From the NCBI GenBank assembly GCA_900551245.1, contig URVC01000057.1, positions 1 to 31,163 on the forward strand: 31,163 bases of DNA, read 5' to 3'. Below are positions 17,301 through 23,419 of this stretch, one piece after another. The notes beneath the pieces were generated by a model that was given only the letters and a program-made list of their open reading frames with translations, did not search any database and was not told the DNA's origin. The DNA is from an uncultured bacterium (GTDB lineage Bacteria > Verrucomicrobiota > Lentisphaeria > Victivallales > Victivallaceae). A program made the translations under genes and the position numbers. Within the stretch, counting starts at the first letter, position 1, and each line of letters begins with the position of its first letter.

Positions 17301-17473
17301 ATCGGAATGGTGTGCCGCCCGCGTTCCGTTTTGTCAGCACCCGGATGAACGAATACGGCCTGTTCGTGGTGGAGCTGCCCAATCCTGCGCCGCAGAAGGA
17401 ACTGCGGTCGATCCGGCTGGAGGCTGCGGGGGATGCCCTGCTGATTCTGGCCGCGGCGGGGACGACCCCCTGA
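14363..17473 (+). CDS. Large secreted clan GH-A hydrolase with LamG-like N-terminus
   Basis: 1036 residues. MRLFLGLVFSCWMLLAGGAP is a signal peptide. Residues about 25-175 look like a LamG/concanavalin-like jelly roll (TLNPKEGTIEITFCP, VRLFVNGRPVG). A barrel spans roughly 318-620 in the style of GH39/GH42-type enzymes (FKWFVVEPEPGKFDWQWSDW), with the probable acid/base Glu439 in WEIWNEVDW and the probable nucleophile Glu540 in LWQTEQMW. From about 694 (NFCPNPSFEE) a carbohydrate-binding-type module follows, and a further beta-rich tail. AAGGGGA precedes ATG 14363. It lies downstream of the prepilin-like gene and ends before a strong terminator. The substrate is not evident. Confidence 0.83.
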   Translation: MRLFLGLVFSCWMLLAGGAPLYKGKFLSFPAAGTLNPKEGTIEITFCPKKPAGEFENEWAFLFETVPAQEVPFGRNLLSICCFSGESNQRGIVASAAGCRATVDRETVIRKDVPVTLALSWGRKGVRLFVNGRPVGNAGKAPAELEPMPGLFRVAAGAPYFARQMRVSARELEPGKLHADPQRPMEKNPDTTLLWNGDNTALPLPESWNAECRILPVWSLTDSFSLPGEAAKLQLDGANFTSKEAVFELILTAGDGKVTRRTVRIAPRTRLQKITLPLPVSAPGHYSFTLEVRGPAGTRSYSFSHARINRTDANLPEGAFAEYIGHHLSDLPEVLKKMGITWSRGNAFKWFVVEPEPGKFDWQWSDWVVDQAEKNGIRLLGILGEPPAWAADPECINTHKNAGRTGSRKPRSVADWEKYVEAVATRYKGRVPAWEIWNEVDWHPPMPAASFSGSTEEYFELLKAAYRAIRRADPEAKILVSGFGYGNACDQKMPFDLLNMGAANYCDYYNVHSYQGLWGIPELKQAVEKARPGMKLWQTEQMWHTIADPRAQAVLTAAIQFWFIEENFEKYFSFGEDFFFSHHTLSPIPAMPALAFCADMLKHCDRYTGVLKTEPASGYDLRHTFRRTDGTVLTVMGRTSITGRWRLEGDILAVYDLFGAPVALKDGVTERPTEFLYIVSRSSLKKIVEYGDIVNFCPNPSFEEISGDIAMGGLRNAKIEKWQFRSNTYDPAGEITVTRDAAKGHYAMQLKSSGKGRVYAFFDARLAGTGKFRLEGMFKNPGTQAIAPYVDVFERSSGYFKRYHARPVEPGKGFVRRSVVMEIPKTTATLVFSLGIEKAGTLIADELSLHRDQAPARELVSLALPAGKSATAVRGGDQVSTGELSKKMQSCVKASGFAFRPAARPRLLSKGAWRGLDGASVTIPCSGKAQAVVLLIGAAYVPAGAGVLGNVTIQYADATSAGPFPLRNGRELRDWFLASDRNGVPPAFRFVSTRMNEYGLFVVELPNPAPQKELRSIRLEAAGDALLILAAAGTTP

Positions 17474-17486
17474 GTGTAAGAAAACT

Positions 17487-17526
17487 ACGGGGCGCGGCAG
17501 AGAGGATTCTCTCTATCGCGCCCCGT
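17487..17526. terminator. Bidirectional hairpin terminator
   Basis: ACGGGGCGCG (17487-17496) pairs perfectly with CGCGCCCCGT (17517-17526); inside, AGAGAG and CTCTCT close a GATT loop, giving one long two-part hairpin. It lies between two convergent genes (hydrolase ending 17473, dehydrogenase ending 17553) and probably ends both transcripts. T-rich but interrupted tracts follow on each side. Confidence 0.8.
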
Positions 17527-17552
17527 TTGCTCTTTGCCGGGAAAGCCGGCGG

Positions 17553-18530
17553 TTATTTCTTGCTGGTGAGCAGCATCGATTCGTTGACTTCATAACGGAG
17601 CGGCTCGCCGGCGAGGTAGCGTTCCAGCTCTTCGATCATGTAGTCCGCCATGCGGTGGACCTCGTCGTTGACGGAGCCGGCGATGTGGCTCGACAGCCGG
17701 ATATTCGGCAGCGTGTACAGCTTGGACCCGGCTTCGGGCGGCTCCGGATGCGTTACATCGAGCAGGGCGGTGAGGTCGGGGCGCGATTCGAGCACCTCCA
17801 CGAGACCGGCCTCATCGACCTGGGCGCCGCGCCCGGTGTTGATGAAGGTCGCGCCGGGACGCATCGAAGCGAAGAGCCCCCGGTGCAGAACGCCGATATT
17901 GTCGTCGCGGTTCGGCAGGTGATTGCTGATGACGAGCGCGGTTTTGAACACCTCTTCCAGCGAAACGGTACGCCGTTCCGGGCGGGAGGGGACAACGACG
18001 ACGTTGACCTGAAACGCCTTGAGCAGCTCCTTGACTTTGGTGGAGATCGCTCCGGCGCCGATCAGCGCCACGGTTTCGCCGTAGACGCCGGGGCCGATGC
18101 AGGGCTTGCCGCTCTGCCAGTCGCCGGTACGGTGGATCTCCCGGCTGTTGCGGAAGTATCCTTTGAGCGACAGCAGAATCTGAGCGACGCAGAATTCCGC
18201 CACAGGGATGGCATTGGCCTGCCAGGCGCTGAGCACTTTCACGCCGCGGGCCAGCAGTGGCCGGACGAAGCTGTCGGTGGCGCCGGCACCGTAGAAAACC
18301 ACTTTGAGTTTCGGCAGATACTGCGCCAGCTCCTCCTCCGAAAGCGAGGGCATGCCCCAGGTGGAAAAGACGATTTCCACATCGGAGAATCCGCCGCGGG
18401 CCAGTTCGTCCGGCGTGACGGTGGCGGGCCGCAGGTCGGTGAGTTCGGCGAGCCGGGCCTTGCGGTCCGGCGAATAGACGTAGTCAACCTGTGACGGCTG
18501 ACTGCAGAGAAAAATGGCTTTGTATTTCAT
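17553..18530 (-). CDS. D-isomer specific 2-hydroxyacid dehydrogenase
   Basis: 325 residues of the NAD-dependent D-2-hydroxyacid dehydrogenase family. The nucleotide-binding loop is GETVALIGAGAIS (Gly158-x-Gly160); the catalytic triad is visible as Arg234 in NTGRGAQVDE, Glu263 in DVTHPEP, and His282 in LSSHIAG. The N-terminal catalytic half (residues 1-120) is present and the length is normal. I chose ATG 18530 because AGGA lies upstream and the -10 promoter box is about 30 bases away; the longer frame to 18590 would begin within the promoter. Substrate unknown; in this neighbourhood a sugar-acid derivative is plausible. Divergent from the phosphohexomutase homologue. Confidence 0.9.
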   Translation of the reverse strand: MKYKAIFLCSQPSQVDYVYSPDRKARLAELTDLRPATVTPDELARGGFSDVEIVFSTWGMPSLSEEELAQYLPKLKVVFYGAGATDSFVRPLLARGVKVLSAWQANAIPVAEFCVAQILLSLKGYFRNSREIHRTGDWQSGKPCIGPGVYGETVALIGAGAISTKVKELLKAFQVNVVVVPSRPERRTVSLEEVFKTALVISNHLPNRDDNIGVLHRGLFASMRPGATFINTGRGAQVDEAGLVEVLESRPDLTALLDVTHPEPPEAGSKLYTLPNIRLSSHIAGSVNDEVHRMADYMIEELERYLAGEPLRYEVNESMLLTSKK

Positions 18531-18561
18531 CTCGATGATCCTGTTTCCTTGCTGATTTATC

Positions 18562-18590
18562 ACTATACCACCGGGAAGAATTGAATGCAA
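18562..18590 (-). promoter_or_regulatory. Promoter of the dehydrogenase gene
   Basis: On the - strand TTGCAT (18590-18585) and TATAGT (18567-18562) are 17 bp apart, close to consensus. The expected start near 18555 leaves a leader of about 25 bases. Confidence 0.7.
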
Positions 18591-18662
18591 CAGAAATTAA
18601 TTTTTTTTCTGGAAATAACAGCCTTTTTTCGATGGATTTCCGCGTGATTTTTCTGCCGGGGA

Positions 18663-18691
18663 TTGCGAAAATGCGGATTTGATGCTATGTT
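18663..18691 (+). promoter_or_regulatory. Possible promoter of the phosphohexomutase homologue
   Basis: TTGCGA (18663-18668) and TATGTT (18686-18691) with a 17-bp spacer, placing the transcript start near 18698, about 27 bases before ATG 18725. Confidence 0.5.
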
Positions 18692-18724
18692 GAACAAACT
18701 GCTGTTGCACAGGGTTCGAATTCG

Positions 18725-20101
18725 ATGCAGGAGAGAAGTACAAGACAACTGAGTATCGGCGCGGCGGGCATGCGCGGCATGGTCGGGCCGGGATTGACCC
18801 CGGGAGCGGCGTGTGATTTTGCGGCGGCCTTCGCTTCGATGATGGAGGAGGATGCTCCGGTTCTGGTCGGCTGTGATCCGCGCACTTCGTCGGAAATGTT
18901 GCGGTGTGCGGTGATCTCCTCGCTGGCGGGGTGCGGCTGCCGGGTGGTTGACGGCGGAATCCTCACCGCCGGCATGATGCATTTTCTGGTGCCGCGTTTC
19001 GGATTCGGCGGCGGAATGCTGATTACCGGCGGCCACCAGGCGGCGGGGTGGAACGCCCTGATTCCGCTCGCCGCCGACGGCTCCTACTTCGACGGCCTGC
19101 GCCAGCGGGAACTTTTCGATCTGTACCACGGACGCCGGTTTCGCGCGGCAGCGGCGTCGGGCGTTCACCCCTTTGAACCGCTGGGGCCGGAAATGCTGGA
19201 AACCTATTGGAACTACCTGGCGGAAACGCTGGATATTTCCGCAATTGCCGCGGCCGAGTTCCGGGTGGTGGGGGATTTCTGCAACGGCTCCGGCGCGGCG
19301 CATGCCCGGACGTTTGCCGAACGGTTGGGGCTGGATCTGGTTTCGGTGAACGACGTGCCCTCCGGCGTATTGCCGCGGGATCCGGAACCGCGGCCGCGGA
19401 GTGAGTCGCCGATTCGTTCAATCATTGCGCCGCTGGGGGCGGCGGCGGGGCTGGTATTCAACAGTGACATGAGCCGGATGGGGGTGGTGAGCGACACGGG
19501 CGAGCCGCTCAGCGAGGAGCTGACCTTTCCGCTGCTGCTGGACTATGTTCTGGAGCGTTTTCCGGCGGGATCCCGTGTGGTGACGAACATCTGCAGCTCC
19601 CGCACGATCGACGATGTGGTTTCCCGTCACGGAGATGTGCTGGAGAAGGGGAAGGTCGGTCAGGCGAATGTGATCGACATGATGCGTTCAACCGGCGCCG
19701 TGGCGGCGGGGGAGGGCAGCGGCTCGGTCACCATCCATGGCATGAACGGATTTGACGGGTTTCTGATGGCGGGGCTGCTGCTCGAGGCGATTGCGCGTCG
19801 CCGGATTCCGCTCAGCAGACAGGTGGCGGCGCTGCCGCGCTACGAAATGGTGAAACAGACGATTCCCTGCGATTCGCCGCACGCCTATCTGCTGCTGCGC
19901 CGGTTGCGGGATGAATTTGATGATGAGGCGGAAGTCAACGATTGTGACGGACTTCGCTTTGACTGGCCGGATGGATTTTTAAGCCTCCGTCTTTCTTCGA
20001 CGGAGGGGTCCCTGCGTTTGATTTCCGAAGCGCGGAGCCGGGAGACGGCGCAGGAACGCGCCTGGCGGGCGCGTCTGCTCTGGGAGCGTCTCAGCTCCTG
20101 A
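18725..20101 (+). CDS. Phosphohexomutase homologue with degenerate active site
   Basis: 458 residues with the four-domain layout of alpha-D-phosphohexomutases (phosphoglucomutase/phosphomannomutase). Conserved landmarks are GMRG (15-18), the sugar loop GEGSG (329-333), DGF (344-346), and the phosphate loop as RLSSTEG (422-428). The catalytic phosphoserine loop, normally T-A-S-H-N-P, reads TGGHQA (101-106): Ser is replaced by Gly103. The metal loop, normally D-x-D-x-D-R, reads NSDMSR (246-251): two of three Asp are lost. It should not work as a normal mutase. It may be a pseudoenzyme, a sugar-phosphate binder, or an enzyme with other chemistry. The frame is intact over full length. No strong ribosome site precedes ATG 18725, so the exact start is less certain. 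Confidence 0.85.
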   Translation: MQERSTRQLSIGAAGMRGMVGPGLTPGAACDFAAAFASMMEEDAPVLVGCDPRTSSEMLRCAVISSLAGCGCRVVDGGILTAGMMHFLVPRFGFGGGMLITGGHQAAGWNALIPLAADGSYFDGLRQRELFDLYHGRRFRAAAASGVHPFEPLGPEMLETYWNYLAETLDISAIAAAEFRVVGDFCNGSGAAHARTFAERLGLDLVSVNDVPSGVLPRDPEPRPRSESPIRSIIAPLGAAAGLVFNSDMSRMGVVSDTGEPLSEELTFPLLLDYVLERFPAGSRVVTNICSSRTIDDVVSRHGDVLEKGKVGQANVIDMMRSTGAVAAGEGSGSVTIHGMNGFDGFLMAGLLLEAIARRRIPLSRQVAALPRYEMVKQTIPCDSPHAYLLLRRLRDEFDDEAEVNDCDGLRFDWPDGFLSLRLSSTEGSLRLISEARSRETAQERAWRARLLWERLSS

Positions 20102-20210
20102 CGGCGGCGGGAGTGCGTCGCCCGGCCCGCATTGCATTCTCACATGCCTGTAACCTGAGTTGTCGGTCTTAAGGTAATTCCAAGCAATGTCTTGTGAAAC
20201 GAAACAAACA

Positions 20211-20960
20211 TTATTGGCGAAGAGCCGAAGCGATTTCGTAGAAGCTTTGAAGAATTTTTTCCTTCAGTTCTGAGGAATAACAATAGGAAGGGCAGCAGGT
20301 CGCTATTGCGCTGTCAAATTGATTCCGGGCATCAAACACAGGAAAAGCCAGTTGACAGGTGCCTGCAATGTTGCGTTCCAGATAAGAGGCATTTCTCGCT
20401 TTGTCCGTTTCCGCCAGGAATTCTTCCAGAGAAGGTGCCGTGGACCAGAGATCTGTCGCGCACTGGTTTATGAGCAGTTTCCCCCTCTGCTGTTTTCCCT
20501 GAAAAAAGCGAATTCTCTCTTTTTCATCCTGATGCGAAAGAACCATTTTGCCGGACAAGGTCATCAAGACATCGTTCGTCACCAGACGATGATATTGCAC
20601 AAACAGGGGATTCTGCGGCGAAATCTGACGTTCAATTATTCTGTACCCGCAATTGTAACGGATTTGTTCCATTAAAAACGGATACTTCTGTTCAAAATCC
20701 AGAAACATGGTGTTGACCGCGAGAAAATTTTTCTGACGGTATCCCATGCTTCGGTTGAGCAGTTTTGCTCCGGCACAATATCCCTTTCGTTTTCCAAGAC
20801 ATTGAATCAGGTCCAGCTGCACCAATGTTTCCACAATATTGTAACAGGTGGGGGCAGAAACATGGATCAGCGCCGCAAGCTCTTTGATGGACCAGATCTT
20901 CTCCGGAACTTCTGCGATATGTTCCAGAAGAATATGTGCTCGTTGCAGAACCTGTATCAT
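20211..20960 (-). CDS. IclR-family transcriptional regulator
   Basis: 249 residues. Residues 1-70 form an IclR winged helix-turn-helix (SIKELAALIHVSAPTCYNIV, then VQLDLIQ); the C-terminal two thirds match the IclR effector-binding domain in length and layout (e.g. LMTLSGKMVLSHQDEKERIR; CQLAFPVFDARNQFDSAIAT). GAGGAG lies 5 nt upstream of ATG 20960. Divergent from the hydrolase gene 21355-23076, which it probably controls. Base composition is clearly richer in A+T than the modules to its left. Effector unknown. Confidence 0.88.
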   Translation of the reverse strand: MIQVLQRAHILLEHIAEVPEKIWSIKELAALIHVSAPTCYNIVETLVQLDLIQCLGKRKGYCAGAKLLNRSMGYRQKNFLAVNTMFLDFEQKYPFLMEQIRYNCGYRIIERQISPQNPLFVQYHRLVTNDVLMTLSGKMVLSHQDEKERIRFFQGKQQRGKLLINQCATDLWSTAPSLEEFLAETDKARNASYLERNIAGTCQLAFPVFDARNQFDSAIATCCPSYCYSSELKEKILQSFYEIASALRQ

Positions 20961-21354
20961 TCCAGCTCCTCAATGAAATTTTCATCAATATAGCACGTTG
21001 CTTTTTTTTTTCCAGCAAGTTCAGGGAGAGCTTTCGGTGTCTGCTTTTTTTTAATTCAACTTGATTTTCTATCGGAATCATGCTCTTTTATATAAAGTAA
21101 AATATGTATTCAATAATATTGAAAATAAAAGGTTCCGATGAATTCCAAAGAATCGGAATTGTCGATGGAGGTTCGGAGAGAATGAGAAATAGAACGATGT
21201 TGAAGCAAATGGAACTCAGCACGGAGAAAGAGAGTCTATTTCGCTGTTGCAGACGGAATGCGTTATCGCTTTGGAGAAAGGTCGGTTAAAAAGCGTGTAT
21301 ACTTGTGATTGCAGACCAGGATCAGGTTGATTTCTATTTCGAGAAAGGAGGAAA
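20961..21354. promoter_or_regulatory. Divergent regulatory region with palindromes and long leader
   Basis: 394 bases between the IclR gene and the hydrolase gene, without a convincing gene. It holds ATGAAATTTTCAT (20973-20985, in the IclR leader), the 15-bp palindrome at 21109-21123, and three copies of ATCGGAA or its complement (21071-21077, 21133-21139, 21152-21158), two of them forming an inverted repeat with a 12-base spacer. A TATAAA at 21091-21096 suggests a start near 21103, which would give the hydrolase mRNA a leader of about 250 bases. A TATACT at 21298-21303 might mark a second, closer promoter. Confidence 0.5.
21109..21123. promoter_or_regulatory. Candidate IclR operator
   Basis: TTCAATA-A-TATTGAA, a perfect 7+1+7 palindrome of the size typical for IclR-family operators. 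It lies about 12 bp after a TATAAA box, so it would cover the early transcribed region of the hydrolase gene and allow repression. Confidence 0.6.
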
Positions 21355-23076
21355 ATGAATCTGTACGACAAAATTTCCGTGACCTCCAAAGTAGATTTTC
21401 TGGGAGGAGTCCCCACGCTTTTCGTAAATGGGAAACCATGCGTGGGGATGGCATACATCACCTATCTCTGGGAGAATGCCTGTTACCGGAGTTTCTCCGA
21501 TGCGGGATATCGTTTATTTTCCCTTGTGGCGCAGTTCGGAGACCGCTTCCTGAATACCGTCACCGGAGTTCGTCCTTTTACAAAAGGTTTTTTCTCGCGA
21601 AAAGGGGAAGAGGATTATTCCGAATTCGATCTTGAAGTACATAAGATTCTTGACGCCTGTCCAGAGGCAATGATCCTGCCTCGTGTGGGACTGGGAATGC
21701 CGCGCTGGTGGGATGAGGAACATCCCGATGAATGCTGTGATACCGGATTTTCTGAAGGCCGTCGCGGCTGCTTCTCTTCACCGAAATGGCGCAATGATAC
21801 CAAAACTTTTCTGCGAAGGTTTATTCAGCATGTTGCAGAATCCGATTATGCGGAACATGTCTGCGGATACCAAATTGCCAATGGAAATACCGAAGAGTGG
21901 TTCAGCTGGGATCAGGCGGGCAGCAACGGAAAGGCGGCGCGTGAAGGATATGCAAAATGGTCGGGGAACGATGGATCAGAAGAGTCCTTTCGCCGTTATT
22001 TGAGTGTCGCTGCGGCAGATGCCATTCGTGAAATTGCGGAGGAGGCAAAGGAACTCACCGGAAGAAAGGTTGTTGTCGGTTCCTTCTATGGATATCTTTT
22101 TGAAGTGCCGTTCTGGCAGAGCAATCATCATGCGCTTCAGATGCTTCTCCGTTGTGATGCGATCGATTTCCTCTGTTCTCCGGCTTCTTACACCACCCGG
22201 CTTACTCCTGAACTTGACTGGCCGTGCATGGTTCCTGTTGCATCGTTGCAGAAACACGGGAAGCTCTATTTTGTGGAACTGGATTCCAGGACTTTTCTGA
22301 CACGTTTTCTCTCGGAAGAGCGCCCCTCCGCGCTGATTCAACCGGAATGTTACAACACGAAGTTGTGGCAGGGGCCGGCAACCGAAACCGCTTCTCTGGA
22401 TGTTTTGAAAATGAATTTCGCCAGACAATATGCCGGCGGCTATGCCTCCTGGTGGTTCGATATGTGGGGCGGATGGTTCGAAGCTCCGGGGATCATGCGG
22501 TCCATGAAAGAGTTTTATCATAAAATGAAATCTGCTCTTTTGCAAGACGATCGTACCAGCATTGCAGAGTGTGCAGCCTGGCTGGATGAGACATCATTCG
22601 CGAAAGTCGATTCTCCCGTGTCGTGCTGCCGCGCCGGATGCATCGCCATTGGGCAGAGTGGGATTCCGTGTGATTTCTATGAACTTTCCGATTTTAATGA
22701 AGCACATGGAAAATATAAAATGATGCTTTTTTTCGTTCCAGCCCGCACGGCGGCTTTGGAACAGGCCGAGCGGGTTTGCCGGCAGGGAGGAATCCCTTTC
22801 CTTGAGTTTGTTTCTGAAAGGGAGCCCACTGCAGAAGAGGTAAGAAAGACGGCAAAGCTCAATCATCTTCATTGCTGGACAGGGGGGGGCGATGCAATTT
22901 ACGCCAGCCGTGATCTTGTCGGCATTCATGCAGCATCCGGTGGAAAAAAGCGAATATTTCTTCCTAAAAAGATGTCATACCGCCCCATGGGAAGCGCTGA
23001 AAAATGGCAAACCGGAGCCGTCATCGAGCTGGAAATGAAGAGAACTCAGACCGCGCTTTTCGATTTGAAAAAATAA
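21355..23076 (+). CDS. GH42-like cytoplasmic glycoside hydrolase
   Basis: 573 residues, no signal peptide. The fold pattern is GH-A, similar to GH42-type beta-galactosidases: HVCGYQIANGNTEEW holds the candidate acid/base (Glu180 or Glu181, where GH42 has Asn-Glu), and LYFVELDSRTFL the candidate nucleophile Glu309. A tryptophan-rich segment SWWFDMWGGWF follows near residues 364-374. The C-terminal third (after about 400) could be a trimerisation-type alpha/beta domain (KMMLFFVPARTAALEQAERV). AAAGGAGG at 21344-21351 sets the start at 21355. The only structural gene of the IclR module. Substrate unknown; uptake must be encoded elsewhere. Confidence 0.75.
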   Translation: MNLYDKISVTSKVDFLGGVPTLFVNGKPCVGMAYITYLWENACYRSFSDAGYRLFSLVAQFGDRFLNTVTGVRPFTKGFFSRKGEEDYSEFDLEVHKILDACPEAMILPRVGLGMPRWWDEEHPDECCDTGFSEGRRGCFSSPKWRNDTKTFLRRFIQHVAESDYAEHVCGYQIANGNTEEWFSWDQAGSNGKAAREGYAKWSGNDGSEESFRRYLSVAAADAIREIAEEAKELTGRKVVVGSFYGYLFEVPFWQSNHHALQMLLRCDAIDFLCSPASYTTRLTPELDWPCMVPVASLQKHGKLYFVELDSRTFLTRFLSEERPSALIQPECYNTKLWQGPATETASLDVLKMNFARQYAGGYASWWFDMWGGWFEAPGIMRSMKEFYHKMKSALLQDDRTSIAECAAWLDETSFAKVDSPVSCCRAGCIAIGQSGIPCDFYELSDFNEAHGKYKMMLFFVPARTAALEQAERVCRQGGIPFLEFVSEREPTAEEVRKTAKLNHLHCWTGGGDAIYASRDLVGIHAASGGKKRIFLPKKMSYRPMGSAEKWQTGAVIELEMKRTQTALFDLKK

Positions 23077-23081
23077 GAAAG

Positions 23082-23312
23082 ATGCGTTTCTCTCTCCAGT
23101 GGGATTCCTGTTCTTGGAATGATTTGAGCGAAAGCCGGGGAGAGGCGATATTCCAACGTCTGCCGATGGAACGTTTCTCAACCGGTTCTGTCCGGCAAAT
23201 GCTGCTGCAGAATCAATTGCAGCAACACAGGGGATGCGGAACTCCGGACCGGGAATCGTTCCGGAGTTTTTTTTCACAATCTGCCTGTTTAACTTCTGCG
23301 CCCGATTCATAG
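23082..23312 (+). pseudogene. Possible gene remnant after the hydrolase
   Basis: A 76-codon frame begins with ATG 23082, five bases after the hydrolase stop. Its first half (MRFSLQWDSCSWNDLSESRG) is protein-like, but its second half runs through a perfect terminator hairpin. It may be the surviving 5' end of a lost downstream gene, or chance. No family recognised. Confidence 0.2.
23240..23274 (+). terminator. Rho-independent terminator
   Basis: AACTCCGGA (23240-23248) pairs perfectly with TCCGGAGTT (23260-23268) around an 11-base loop and is followed by an uninterrupted T-run to 23274. It ends the hydrolase transcript 164 bases after its stop codon and separates it from nrdD. Confidence 0.9.
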
Positions 23313-23332
23313 CAAAAAAAGATTTTTTTCGG

Positions 23333-23360
23333 TTGCATTTTGGCCGGAATGGTGTATCTT
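23333..23360 (+). promoter_or_regulatory. Promoter of nrdD
   Basis: TTGCAT (23333-23338) and TATCTT (23355-23360) with a 16-bp spacer. The expected transcript start near 23367 lies only 8 bases before the first ATG (23375), which supports the second ATG (23420) as the translation start. Confidence 0.55.
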
Positions 23361-23419
23361 AGAAAGCACAATATATGGCAATCATTGATTGCATCAACAC
23401 AAGATATAGTGATAAAAAG

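Noticed and set aside
19984..20006. Perfect 8-bp hairpin CCTCCGTC/GACGGAGG
   Set aside because: Lies inside the phosphohexomutase-like gene and encodes part of the phosphate loop (LRLSSTEG); no T-run, so not called a terminator.
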